A stretch of 7,864 nt of DNA, from the NCBI GenBank assembly GCA_020027305.1, contig JAHRAM010000163.1, positions 1 to 7,864 of the forward strand. Direction: 5' to 3'. The notes under the pieces are model-generated. The model did no database searches. It was not told the origin of the DNA and worked only from the letters and a program-made list of their open reading frames with translations. Positions 1 to 7,707 of this stretch are shown here, one piece after another. The first letter of the stretch is position 1. Each line of letters starts with the position of its first letter. This DNA comes from Acidimicrobiia bacterium. GTDB taxonomy: Bacteria > Actinomycetota > Acidimicrobiia > Acidimicrobiales > Hopanoidiivorantaceae. The position numbers and the translations under genes are program-made.

Positions 1-1
1 G

Positions 2-84
2 TTACACACTAGCGCACTTTCACGCAAGTCGGATGCCTATGAGCATGTCGATCCAGAAAAGGTTGGTAACTCAACTAGATATGT
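2..84 (+). pseudogene. pckG: Probable upstream part of pckG in a different reading frame
   Basis: Positions 2-84 are open in the frame offset from the main pckG frame, reading LHTSALSRK...NSTRYV. Of the three + frames, one contains several stops (TAG at 10, TGA at 40, TAA at 67) and another ends at TGA 84, so this is the best continuation. LHT sits where related enzymes have LHS, about 25 residues before DVAWPC; relatives have about 13 residues there, so a small insertion must be assumed. One missing base around 83-85 would give ...NSTRYV-DVAWPC... and rejoin the two frames. The fragment continues beyond the left edge. Short length makes this a reasoned guess rather than a firm call. Confidence 0.45.
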
Positions 85-87
85 GAT

Positions 88-1362
88 GTGGCGTGGCCGT
101 GCGACCCGGAAAACATTTATATTTCACACTTCCCAGAAACCCGCGAAATTTGGTCTTATGGGTCTGGCTATGGTGGCAACGCCCTCTTGGGAAAAAAGTG
201 CTTTGCCCTTAGGATTGCTTCCACAATGGCAAAGCGAGATGGCTGGATGGCAGAACATATGTTGATTATGGCTGTAACCTCGCCTGAAAATGAACGCAAA
301 TATATAGCAGCAGCTTTTCCATCATCGTGTGGAAAAACCAATATGGCTATGATGATTCCTTCCTTGCCTGGCTGGAAAATTGAGACCATCGGCGATGATA
401 TTGCTTGGCTTAGAGTTGGCGATGATGGGAGGCTTTATGCCATCAACCCTGAAGCAGGATATTTTGGGGTAGCACCAGGCACTTCAAACACTACAAATAA
501 AAACGCACTTGAAACTTTGCGCGAAAACTGCATCTTCACGAACGTGGCTGAAACGATGGATGGAGATGTTTGGTGGCGAAATCTTACCGATGAGCCCCCA
601 GAAAAGCTCATTGACTGGCGTGGCAATGAATGGCTTGCCGACAAAGATAGCGAGACCTTGCCCGCTCACCCAAACTCTCGCTTCACTGCCCCCGCTAAAC
701 AGTCGCCATCATATTCTGGTGATGCTGATAACCCTGATGGCGTTCCAATTTCTGCCATTCTTTTTGGCGGGCGGCGAACCGACGCCGTTCCTTTGGTTAC
801 ACAAGCAAAAGATTGGAATCACGGAGTGTTTTTGGGAGCCATAATGAGCTCAGAAACCACGGCTGCTGCTGCAGGTCAAGTTGGCAACGTGCGATTTGAC
901 CCATTTGCCATGCTCCCCTTCACTGGGTATAACATGGGCGACTATATTTCCCACTGGCTAGAGATGGGCGAAAAGGGCGACTCAGATAAAATGCCTAAGC
1001 TATTCTGGGTGAACTGGTTTAGAAAGGATGAAAACGGCGACTATATCTGGCCTGGATTTGGCGAAAACAATCGTGTGCTGAAGTGGATTTTTGAACTTGA
1101 CGATATTGATAAAGAGGCTGATGAGGCGACAGCAACTGAGATGCAGAACGAAACGCCCATCGGGTCACTGCCAAAAAGTAGCTCTCTAGATTGTGAAGGG
1201 TTGAACGGGTTAGACATTTCTCCATTGATTGAGTTTGATGGCGAAAGCTGGAAACAGGAAATCCCCAAAATCAAGGAGCACTTCACCTCTCTCGGCGAGC
1301 GCCTTCCTAAAGAAATGTGGGAACACTTAGATGCCCTAGAAGCCGAGCTATCTCAAAATTAA
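88..1362 (+). CDS. pckG: Phosphoenolpyruvate carboxykinase (GTP), C-terminal two thirds; frame broken near its 5' end
   Basis: Cytosolic enzyme that interconverts oxaloacetate + GTP with PEP + CO2 + GDP, the entry step of gluconeogenesis. Family hallmarks are visible, counted from the GTG at 88: GSGYGGN (25-31, Tyr28 matching human Tyr235), GKK (35-37, the Mn-binding lysine), metal-ligand His57, the P-loop FPSSCGKTN (77-85) with reactive Cys81, the metal-binding Asp pair 103-104, and FGENNR near the nucleotide site. Adding about 207 gives human PCK1 numbering. The C-terminus looks complete, but roughly 200 N-terminal residues, including the PEP/oxaloacetate-binding arginine region, are absent from this frame. 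The frame is closed upstream by TAG at 76-78, so GTG 88 is only the first nominal start. Conserved homology (DVAWPC) already begins at 85, just upstream of it. This is therefore the 3' part of a longer gene whose 5' part lies in another frame. Identity is nearly certain; whether the gene is intact is not. Confidence 0.95.
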   Translation: MAWPCDPENIYISHFPETREIWSYGSGYGGNALLGKKCFALRIASTMAKRDGWMAEHMLIMAVTSPENERKYIAAAFPSSCGKTNMAMMIPSLPGWKIETIGDDIAWLRVGDDGRLYAINPEAGYFGVAPGTSNTTNKNALETLRENCIFTNVAETMDGDVWWRNLTDEPPEKLIDWRGNEWLADKDSETLPAHPNSRFTAPAKQSPSYSGDADNPDGVPISAILFGGRRTDAVPLVTQAKDWNHGVFLGAIMSSETTAAAAGQVGNVRFDPFAMLPFTGYNMGDYISHWLEMGEKGDSDKMPKLFWVNWFRKDENGDYIWPGFGENNRVLKWIFELDDIDKEADEATATEMQNETPIGSLPKSSSLDCEGLNGLDISPLIEFDGESWKQEIPKIKEHFTSLGERLPKEMWEHLDALEAELSQN

Positions 1363-1399
1363 TTTGTGAAAACCTTTGTACTTCCCCCACGTTCAATAT

Positions 1400-1801
1400 T
1401 TAAAGCACGTCTTCCAGACTTCTTGCATGTGCTTCGGGATATTCAATCGCAAACTTTATTCTTTCTTTATTAAATTTAATTGATTTACGAACACTATCTG
1501 AAATATTTTCATAACTAAGCAACCTATCAATTGTTTCTTCATCAAAGTTTTCAAGCAAAAGCCCCAAAATAATATTTCTAAAAGCTGGTGCCATTTCTTC
1601 GGTATTTTCAAATGAAAGAACTACTTGGCGGTTTTGGTGGAAGGCTTCGCTTGTCATGTTGTATATTTCTTCTGCCTTTTCAGAAACAAACCCATCTTCG
1701 CCAGCGATTTCATATAACGACAATTTGAGCGGTTCTAAATTTATGCCCACACCATTTGTGCCATTTGCTTGTGTTTTTTTGCGTGGTTTGAGTAGCTTCA
1801 C
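1400..1801 (-). CDS. Small stand-alone STAS-like (DUF4325-type) protein
   Basis: A 133-residue soluble protein without signal peptide or membrane segment. After a basic, polar N-terminus (KLLKPRKKTQ) comes a segment resembling STAS-like DUF4325 domains: a beta strand VVLSFEN (about residues 60-66) then an amphipathic helix with APAFRNIILGLLLENF (about 71-86), matching the family pattern of 'VVLDFEGV' followed by 'SSF..ELIGKL'. Such domains are thought to be protein-interaction or regulatory modules related to anti-sigma antagonists, but the function here is unknown. The start is GTG, chosen because AAGGAG lies 6 bases upstream, the clearest Shine-Dalgarno sequence in the window. It converges with pckG, whose stop is 37 bases away, and no strong terminator hairpin is visible between them. 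It is noticeably AT-rich. The gene is solid; the family assignment is from memory of the pattern and is moderately sure. Confidence 0.7.
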   Translation of the reverse strand: MKLLKPRKKTQANGTNGVGINLEPLKLSLYEIAGEDGFVSEKAEEIYNMTSEAFHQNRQVVLSFENTEEMAPAFRNIILGLLLENFDEETIDRLLSYENISDSVRKSIKFNKERIKFAIEYPEAHARSLEDVL

Positions 1802-1806
1802 AATTT

Positions 1807-1812
1807 CTCCTT
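1807..1812 (-). promoter_or_regulatory. Ribosome binding site of the STAS-like gene
   Basis: On the - strand AAGGAG (reading AAGGAGAAATT before GTG) precedes the start at 1801 by about 6 bases. It decides the GTG start, since no ATG is available nearby in frame. Confidence 0.65.
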
Positions 1813-1850
1813 GACTATTTTCTCTTAAACCCTTTTAGTATTTTACCTTT

Positions 1851-1876
1851 AATTAATTTTTACTTTTTAATTAATT
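1851..1876. repeat. Paired AATTAATT palindromes in the promoter region
   Basis: The self-complementary octamer AATTAATT occurs at 1851-1858 and again at 1869-1876, 18 bases apart start to start, overlapping the candidate promoter of the STAS-like gene. Possibly a regulator site, but in sequence this AT-rich it may be chance. Confidence 0.35.
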
Positions 1877-1881
1877 GTCAA
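1852..1881 (-). promoter_or_regulatory. Candidate sigma-70-type promoter for the STAS-like gene
   Basis: On the - strand a perfect -35 hexamer TTGACA (1876-1881) is followed after 18 bases by ATTAAT (1852-1857), a 4 of 6 match to TATAAT. Transcription would start near 1845, leaving a leader of roughly 44 bases that contains the AAGGAG site. The -10 is mediocre and the area is very AT-rich, so chance matches are possible. Confidence 0.4.
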
Positions 1882-1945
1882 CTTACTTTTTTTAAATTTA
1901 GCATAATTTCTCCAAATTGGGTAGCAGCATTATATTTACATGAAA

Positions 1946-2326
1946 TCACACTCCCACGGTCATTGCGCGGATGGCAAGCCCCATTAGAAACAGACCGCCC
2001 AGACCAAAAAGAAGGAATTTTTTGTTTGCCAGTTGGTTTCGATAGCTATAAATCAGCGCAGCAGTTATAAAAGCTAGAAATCCATAGAAGGCATGGAAGC
2101 CATCTAGGTCTATATCTTCACTCACTTGCTGGATGGAACCCAAAATAACTTCAACGGCAACAGTGACATAGGCAAAAGTAGTGAACCACCAAAGAAACTT
2201 GTGGCGGAGCTTTTTAAGCCAGTGAGCCAAGAGCGCCCACGAAGCGGCAAGCCCTGTCGAAATCACTACAAAATAAGCAAGAACATTGTGAGCCTCGCCC
2301 AAAGCCGAATTGGCTGCAAAAATCAT
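1946..2326 (-). CDS. Small four-helix integral membrane protein of unknown function
   Basis: A 126-residue protein with four hydrophobic spans at about residues 15-35, 44-65, 77-95 and 103-123, and short polar loops, so it should sit in the cytoplasmic membrane. Histidines lie at span ends: His13 and His35 flank span 1, His42 precedes span 2, and His78 starts span 3 in DGFHAFYGF. That arrangement, with ILGSIQ in span 2, loosely recalls small haem- or quinone-associated membrane proteins, but I cannot name a family and do not assign a cofactor. ATG at 2326 is the start: an in-frame TAG lies 9 bases upstream (three codons), so it cannot be longer by more than two codons. There is no clear Shine-Dalgarno sequence. 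It lies 191 bases after the nitronate monooxygenase-family gene and 144 bases before the STAS-like gene, suggesting its own transcript. Real gene very likely; function unknown. Confidence 0.8.
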   Translation of the reverse strand: MIFAANSALGEAHNVLAYFVVISTGLAASWALLAHWLKKLRHKFLWWFTTFAYVTVAVEVILGSIQQVSEDIDLDGFHAFYGFLAFITAALIYSYRNQLANKKFLLFGLGGLFLMGLAIRAMTVGV

Positions 2327-2364
2327 TTCTAACTATCTACTTCTACACATCTGTTTCTATTTCT

Positions 2365-2438
2365 GCCTTTTGTGCCTGCTTTTTATGTTGTTTTTTGTGC
2401 CTACTTTCTGGTCTAGTTTTGCCTAGTTTTTCGTGCCT
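2365..2438. repeat. Imperfect repeats with core GTGCCT / TTTGCCT
   Basis: Within the T-rich gap upstream of the membrane-protein gene, GCCT recurs at 2365, 2374, 2399, 2421 and 2435. Three copies carry the longer core GTGCCT (2372, 2397, 2433), each followed by a purine-pyrimidine pair and flanked by T runs. On the - strand they read AGGCAC followed by A runs. Spacing is irregular (9, 25, 22, 14). They could be regulator sites for the membrane-protein gene or decayed simple repeats. Confidence 0.4.
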
Positions 2439-2470
2439 AACTTCCCAACCAATCTTTTGTTTCACAGAAA

Positions 2471-2520
2471 ACAATGCTTAACGGCACTTAACAATACTTA
2501 ACAACACTCAGAGATGCTTA
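2471..2520. repeat. Five-copy 10-bp direct repeat, possible operator
   Basis: Five consecutive 10-base units with an exact 10-base period: ACAATGCTTA, then ACGGCACTTA, then ACAATACTTA, then ACAACACTCA, then GAGATGCTTA. Consensus is ACAAYRCTTA with the CTTA end best kept. The last unit overlaps the stop codon of the nitronate monooxygenase-family gene (TTA at 2518-2520 on the + strand). The period puts every unit on nearly the same face of the helix, as in tandem sites for OmpR/PhoB-family response regulators, which suggests a regulatory role for the membrane-protein gene that starts about 145 bases away. Role is inference; the repeat itself is plain. Confidence 0.75.
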
Positions 2521-3633
2521 AAAAGATTTTAGAGATTCCGCCGCTTCTTTCATTATGGAATTTATGATTTCTTCACAGGGTGGAGCCGAATCAATGACTC
2601 CTAGCCCAACGCCTGTTGGAAGAATTCCCACCTCGGGATGCCCATCTATCAAAGCTGCTTTTGTGAGCAGTGGAGCATTTGCTGCCAAAGCAATTTGGCT
2701 CCACTTCATTTTTTGCGACTTCTTCATTTGGCGAGCGGTTTTTAATAGCTCTCCAAATGTCGTGTCAGTCAATGCCCTAAACTTGAGCGCATTTCTCACA
2801 GCTTTTGGAAACGCCAATAAGCGAGCTCTGTCAAGGCGGCGAACAAACTTGTTGGCAATGACCCGCTGGGGCGCTCCGTCAATGGCACGGGTAACGACAG
2901 TTCCATCAGCACCAGTAGCAAAATAAATTTGTTTAACATCATCGGTAACTTGGCTTTCTGCGCTCAGCAAAAAACGTGTTCCCATAGCGATGCCAGCTGC
3001 CCCATAAGCAAGCGCTGCTGCCAAACCTCTTCCATCTGTGAAACCCCCAGCAGCAATGACAGGAATATCAACTGTATCAACCACTTGAGGAATCAACACA
3101 GAAGTCGGAATCTGCCCAGTGTGCCCACCGCCTTCTGCCCCTTGCGCAATAACGGCATCTACTCCCCACTCTGCCACTTTTTCAGCGTGTCGGCGAGCGC
3201 CAACAGTTGGCATCACCACCAAACCTGCATCCTTTAACTTTTTTACCATTCGCTCGTCTGGGGCTTGAGCAAAGCTAACCACCTTCACTTTTTCTTTTAT
3301 GAAGTGATTGATACGTTCTTCAACATCTGCCATATCGGTTCGCAAGTTCACTCCAAAAGGAAGCTCGCCAACTGCTTGCTTAATCTCATCTACAGCTTTT
3401 GTCATTTCAGAAAACGACATCGTGGCCGTGGCAAGTATTCCAAGCCCTCCCGCCTTTGCCACAGCAATCACCATCGGCGGATAAGCTACCCAGCCCATTC
3501 CAGTTTGAACGATTGGATATTTAACTGAAAAAAGCTCAGTAGCTGCAGTTTTGATTTTTCCTGTCGAATTGGTTTTGGGCGAATCTATTTGAGACGAATT
3601 CTTGTCGACGGAATTTGTGTTAGTTGAAATCAT
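2518..3633 (-). CDS. Nitronate monooxygenase / 2-nitropropane dioxygenase-family FMN oxidoreductase
   Basis: A 371-residue cytosolic TIM-barrel flavoenzyme. Family features in order: YPIVQTGMGWVAYPP (about 39-53) at the first strand, AGGLGILA (61-68), GVN (94-96), the glycine-rich loop with the key histidine, AQGAEGGGHTGQ (163-174, His171), and the FMN phosphate-binding strand PVIAAGGFTDGRG (191-203) followed by MGTRF (217-221). Members oxidise alkyl nitronates with O2 using FMN; the related enoyl-ACP reductase FabK shares this fold, and many members have unknown natural substrates, so the substrate here is not settled. About 28 extra residues precede the barrel, rich in Asn, Ser, Thr and Lys and probably disordered. 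ATG 3633 is used because no other start occurs before the barrel. No Shine-Dalgarno is visible (CCTCTC directly precedes ATG). It is followed by the 10-bp repeats. Confidence 0.88.
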   Translation of the reverse strand: MISTNTNSVDKNSSQIDSPKTNSTGKIKTAATELFSVKYPIVQTGMGWVAYPPMVIAVAKAGGLGILATATMSFSEMTKAVDEIKQAVGELPFGVNLRTDMADVEERINHFIKEKVKVVSFAQAPDERMVKKLKDAGLVVMPTVGARRHAEKVAEWGVDAVIAQGAEGGGHTGQIPTSVLIPQVVDTVDIPVIAAGGFTDGRGLAAALAYGAAGIAMGTRFLLSAESQVTDDVKQIYFATGADGTVVTRAIDGAPQRVIANKFVRRLDRARLLAFPKAVRNALKFRALTDTTFGELLKTARQMKKSQKMKWSQIALAANAPLLTKAALIDGHPEVGILPTGVGLGVIDSAPPCEEIINSIMKEAAESLKSF

Positions 3634-3686
3634 GAGAGGTTGAGATATAAAGCATACATATTAATTGTTTAATTTCATATTTTTTA

Positions 3687-3714
3687 ATTTTACGCCACTA
3701 ATGATTTTTGACAA
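3687..3714 (-). promoter_or_regulatory. Candidate promoter for the nitronate monooxygenase-family gene
   Basis: On the - strand TTGTCA (3709-3714, 5 of 6 to the -35 consensus) is followed after 16 bases by TAAAAT (3687-3692, 5 of 6 to the -10). Expected transcription start is near 3680, giving a leader of about 47 bases before ATG 3633. A second AT-rich element (TTTATA about 12 bases before the ATG) could alternatively give a nearly leaderless transcript, which would suit the lack of a Shine-Dalgarno. Together with the 270-base gap this argues that the gene is transcribed apart from the large prepilin-like gene. Confidence 0.5.
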
Positions 3715-3903
3715 GTTTTACACAAATTAATTTAAAAATAATATCTAACAAACAATGTATCGAAATAACCCAGTAAAAACATTGCCCAACAACAACAAGT
3801 CTCTTGCTTTTTGACAAAAATATGCAAATTTAATTTAATTGCGACAATTTTTGCACGCACTTAAGAATGAACAGACAATCTACACCTAGCTAAAAACTTT
3901 TAT

Positions 3904-6900
3904 TTACCCTGCCAACGGATTGCCCTTAAACGGCGCCCGCCACTTACATGGGTAATAATCATAAGGCCCTTCTTTGTGGCCGATAAATCCAATATCAGAA
4001 GCGTCTTTTATTTGCCTATCGCTACCAGACATCGTTGAAGAAATCGTCTCAAAGGTTGTAGAGCTTGTGGCAGTGGTTATTCCCAGAACCTCATTTAAAT
4101 TGTCGCACGCTGAATTTGAAACAGTGGTTCCAGTGGGGCGTGTGGGGAAAATAGGGGCGTTTTGAGCTGTACGTTCAATATACCCATAACCCTTTTTGGC
4201 AGTTGGGTTTGCTTCACAATAGAAATATCCGTTGGTTTTATCTGTCTTTATATGAAAATAGGTAGGCGGGTTGTAGCTGGCATCACCATATTTAATTAAA
4301 GATGGATGCTTGGTCGAGTCATCAATTAGCGCCTTTCGCCAATGTCCAAAATTGTCACCGGTTGGCAAAGTTCCATCCGGTGGAAATGCTACATCACCAA
4401 CATTGAAATCTTTCACCTCAATGGGCTTATGATAGCTAAAGCGAGTTTCATAATATGAGCTAAGCGATTGACACGCCCTAAAGAATGCCTGCACACTTTC
4501 AGATGCGGTTTCAGGAACCCTAAGCTCACAATTTAATTCTGCATAAGGGGCATAGAGGCTCAGGGTTGAGCTATAAACATTGTTTGTGGTTGTTCCCCTA
4601 TCAGCAGTCCATCCACCGCCTGCTAAATATCCAGCACTTGCACTAAGAGCATTGTCAGGATTAATTGGGACAGGAGTAAAATCAGTTATTAAAGTTCTCT
4701 GAGTTCTAGCATTGAAATTATTGTTGTTTGAAAACTGTAAAATCGCCGACCTATGCTTTGAGGTGTCGGTTCCAGTTGAATTTATAGATTGATTTTGAAT
4801 GTAGTTGAGCATTTCGGTTATGCCATAGCGAGTCCAGGTAAGCCCTCCTTCTGCTTCAAATGCATCGCTACCAGTTTTGTTTTCGGGGTTAACTCCCTTG
4901 CCCCCCAACAAATAAAATTGTGGACCTGAGGTGCCAATGCGGGTTTCTCTAACATCAGACCTAGCCCATATATCACGATAGGCTATATAGTTTTGAGCTG
5001 ATGCCCCATTAGTGTAGTTGCTAAAACTTTTTGCTGGGGTAATCCAATCCACACGTTCATTTGAGTTGAGGTTTGCAATGTCAACATAATACCTTCCGCC
5101 AACTGTTGAAAGGATTTTATAGTCATATAGCTCATAGGTTCCGCCAGAATACCCTAAGTCTTCACATTCTTTGACATAGGTATTGACTGAATGATCTATA
5201 TCGCTGTTTTGGAAATCAAAACCTGAATCAACAATCTCTGAGGGTCGGGTAAACGGGGTATCTGTACCAATAAGGCGACATTCTCTATATAAGCTTGAAC
5301 CAGTAGGTGAAGCCAAACAAGCTGCGTCTACTGCGGTGCTGCTATCACAGTGATTTCCAGAATATGTTCCAGTGGCGGTAGCAATATCTAAATAATATCT
5401 AGGTTCCCAGAAATTTTCACTGGCCGTTCCACATACCACCGACTTGTTTTGGTCGTTATAGCCAACTGTATATTTTTCTTCACTTGTAGAAGATTTTTCA
5501 ATATGGATTGGGTGGTAGAACTGCGTGTAATTGTCACAGTTGTTAATTGAATCAGGTGACCTACGGTTTTCAACAAAATCAAATGGGGAATTTTCAGAGG
5601 CATCATATCTAGTGAAAGCAGATGGGTAGCCCCTTTCTCCATAAGGTTCAGCCCTAACGCCAAATGTTCTAGACAAAGAAACATTGCCAGTTGGAAATTG
5701 AGAAGGTAGCCATAATTCTGTATAAGCATCGCCCGTAGTTACATAAGACTCAACTGCAGGTTTAATAAGCCTGCTGTACCAGTAATCCAATTGCCCGTTG
5801 ATGTTTGGCAAGACATTGTTATCGACATCATACAGAAAATCATTTTTGTCAGCATCAGTACTATGTGGGAAAGTAGTTTGGCGTACATCAGCAAAAAGCT
5901 CTTCAGAGACACTACTATCAGGGTTCCCACGGATGGAACTTCTATTTCTAAAGGCCAGGTTCAAACTAGATATTGAAAATAGTTGCTCTTGACTGGTGTA
6001 GTATGGCACCGCCCTCATCACAGCACAAGTTGGTGGGTATTGTGCAGGTCGTTGAAACGGCCTATCTATAATTTCACATTCCCCAACTGTACTTGGCTGA
6101 TAACCAAAACTCAAACATTCTCTTGAGCTATTAGTGTATCTGTTTTTGAATGAGCAGTGATAAGCATTTGTGCTTGCGACATAATATGCATAAACATTTG
6201 CACTATCTTCTGGCATTGCAGGGGTAGCAGTGTTGTTATCGTGGTCATAAGGGTTGCCTTCCCCAACAGCAGCCCAGCCCTGACAAGTGGATACCCAGTT
6301 AAAAGAAATGTTTCCGACTGGGTACCGACACACCCCTCGCCCAGTTGTTCTGTCAATCCTAAAATTACGGTCTGTGCCACATGGCTCACCAGAATTTTTT
6401 ACTTCCTCATAAAAGCAATAGTCATCTCCGCCACTTTGACTCTTAAACTGAAGACCATTTTCATTACAAGTTGCAAGACTGGCACCGCTGATGGCATATC
6501 CACATTCAGAAGTTGAAGTTTGTGCTGAAACTTTTAGTGCGCCAACCTGCCATTTAGGGCAGTGGAAAGTGCCTGGATATTGAGGAAGCTCATTATATGA
6601 AACGCGCGTGGCGCTATCGATAGCAATCATATTAGCCACCTTGTCGCTTGCTTCTTCAATTGTGCACTTAGAATCAGTGCCACTTATTGAAAAGCCCATC
6701 AAAGGCTGACTGCCACTTGGGTCTTGTAACCCTAAACTTGCTAAAGAGCAACTTCGCCTATGGATTTCTGGGTTGACCACACACTTGTTATAGTTTCGCA
6801 ATTGATAAGTTACAGTGCTCCCATTTGCTGAAGCTTCAAACGGAATATAGCCATCATATATCGCACAATATGATAGCAATTGCCAACTGGCTCGTTTTGT

Positions 6901-7707
6901 TGCTCCAACGACTCCAGTAAGTAGACGCTCGGGAAGAAAAAAGTTGTTTGGAAGGGGAATAAATCGCAAACCACAATGCAATTCGCCAAAAACAGAAGTG
7001 GGTCTCATTCCAGAACGAACACAATTAGCATATCCCCCGCTAGCCAATATACTCCTATTGTTTGCTCTTGCGATGGATTCTGTTGCTAATAACGTTACAT
7101 CAAATGTATTGAGAGGGAACCTTATGTCACCATACTGTCTATAACGTCCCTCATACCCCTTTATAGGATTTGGAACAATATATGCAATGGCATCTTTTGC
7201 AAGATAAGCAGATGTTTGCCTATAGGTACAATCGTTGGTTGTTTGTGTCGGCTCAAGAATAACAGTAGAACCATCGGATTCAATCCAGTTTTTATTAACA
7301 GGTGTTAAAGTTGGGTTGTATTTTTTTACTTCTACTATCGAACCACCAACCGTAGCTTGTCGTGGTGGAATAAGTCTTCTCGTGGAATCAATGTCTGTGG
7401 CGGCATTTCCACTGGCACCTCCTAGTGGGGCGTGCCAATGACGAGCTTCAAGACTTGGACATATTTTTGTTTTTAGATACAGACGATCTGAAACGTTGTC
7501 GCCCAACTTATGAATGGCAGGTTCATCATCTTCATAGAGGTCATTTGCTTGAATATCTAATCGCTGCCTTTCTTCTCTTTTGCGATCATCGTCAAACGAT
7601 TCTCGCAAATCTTCAATTACAGCAGTAGTATCATCTAGGCTTTCAGAGCGACCACGAACAGTATTATAAATTACTACCCCAGCACTGGCAGCAGCAAGAG
7701 CAAGCAC
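3904..7707 (-). CDS. Giant cysteine-rich prepilin-like surface protein (start not resolved)
   Basis: An open frame of 1267 codons from the nominal GTG at 7707, but that start lies inside the hydrophobic helix of a type IV prepilin signal that continues upstream to at least 7740 (DDRG, then ITLPT), so the true protein begins earlier. Order: hydrophobic helix ending VVIYNTV (about residue 16); a strongly charged, probably helical stalk (about 20-65, rich in Asp, Glu and Arg); then a very long extracellular-type region rich in Tyr, Asn, Ser and Thr with 30 cysteines, enough for about 15 disulfides. Weak internal repeats with Cys and a PFxRP-like motif occur near residues 515-555, 785-820 and 1160-1195. 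The C-terminus (DYYPCKWRAP...) has no sorting motif or second membrane span. Size is several times that of normal pilins, suggesting a minor pilin, tip adhesin or pseudopilin-anchored surface protein. I recognise no catalytic domain. Gene reality is high; the role is inferred from the signal and composition. Confidence 0.85.
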   Translation of the reverse strand: MLALAAASAGVVIYNTVRGRSESLDDTTAVIEDLRESFDDDRKREERQRLDIQANDLYEDDEPAIHKLGDNVSDRLYLKTKICPSLEARHWHAPLGGASGNAATDIDSTRRLIPPRQATVGGSIVEVKKYNPTLTPVNKNWIESDGSTVILEPTQTTNDCTYRQTSAYLAKDAIAYIVPNPIKGYEGRYRQYGDIRFPLNTFDVTLLATESIARANNRSILASGGYANCVRSGMRPTSVFGELHCGLRFIPLPNNFFLPERLLTGVVGATKRASWQLLSYCAIYDGYIPFEASANGSTVTYQLRNYNKCVVNPEIHRRSCSLASLGLQDPSGSQPLMGFSISGTDSKCTIEEASDKVANMIAIDSATRVSYNELPQYPGTFHCPKWQVGALKVSAQTSTSECGYAISGASLATCNENGLQFKSQSGGDDYCFYEEVKNSGEPCGTDRNFRIDRTTGRGVCRYPVGNISFNWVSTCQGWAAVGEGNPYDHDNNTATPAMPEDSANVYAYYVASTNAYHCSFKNRYTNSSRECLSFGYQPSTVGECEIIDRPFQRPAQYPPTCAVMRAVPYYTSQEQLFSISSLNLAFRNRSSIRGNPDSSVSEELFADVRQTTFPHSTDADKNDFLYDVDNNVLPNINGQLDYWYSRLIKPAVESYVTTGDAYTELWLPSQFPTGNVSLSRTFGVRAEPYGERGYPSAFTRYDASENSPFDFVENRRSPDSINNCDNYTQFYHPIHIEKSSTSEEKYTVGYNDQNKSVVCGTASENFWEPRYYLDIATATGTYSGNHCDSSTAVDAACLASPTGSSLYRECRLIGTDTPFTRPSEIVDSGFDFQNSDIDHSVNTYVKECEDLGYSGGTYELYDYKILSTVGGRYYVDIANLNSNERVDWITPAKSFSNYTNGASAQNYIAYRDIWARSDVRETRIGTSGPQFYLLGGKGVNPENKTGSDAFEAEGGLTWTRYGITEMLNYIQNQSINSTGTDTSKHRSAILQFSNNNNFNARTQRTLITDFTPVPINPDNALSASAGYLAGGGWTADRGTTTNNVYSSTLSLYAPYAELNCELRVPETASESVQAFFRACQSLSSYYETRFSYHKPIEVKDFNVGDVAFPPDGTLPTGDNFGHWRKALIDDSTKHPSLIKYGDASYNPPTYFHIKTDKTNGYFYCEANPTAKKGYGYIERTAQNAPIFPTRPTGTTVSNSACDNLNEVLGITTATSSTTFETISSTMSGSDRQIKDASDIGFIGHKEGPYDYYPCKWRAPFKGNPLAG

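Noticed and set aside
83..265. 60-codon + strand frame starting at GTG 83
   Set aside because: From 85 onward the overlapping frame carries unmistakable PEPCK sequence; this frame is the tail of the upstream pckG frame after the break, not a gene.
2126..2332. Open frames on the opposite strand of the membrane-protein and nitronate monooxygenase-family genes (2126-2332, 2555-2926, 2929-3237, 3265-3528, all +)
   Set aside because: They lie entirely opposite well-supported coding sequence and show no family features.
2452..2475. Possible terminator after the nitronate monooxygenase-family gene
   Set aside because: The - strand can pair TTGTTT with AAACAA around a short loop, but the stem is nearly all A-T with a bulge and no T run follows it.
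3838..3858. AATTG-CGA-CAATT hairpin followed by T's in the gap after the giant gene
   Set aside because: The stem is only 5 bp and AT-rich, and the T run lies on the + strand where no gene ends; not a convincing terminator for the - strand gene.
3640..3900. Small genes in the 270-base gap between the giant gene and the nitronate monooxygenase-family gene
   Set aside because: Only very short frames (about 16 codons) without ribosome sites were seen; nothing supportable apart from the candidate promoter.
6111..6389. Alternative frames inside the giant gene (for example 5388-5729 -, 6111-6389 -, 6157-6516 +)
   Set aside because: The 1267-codon frame is uninterrupted and has coherent cysteine patterning; the others are shadow frames.
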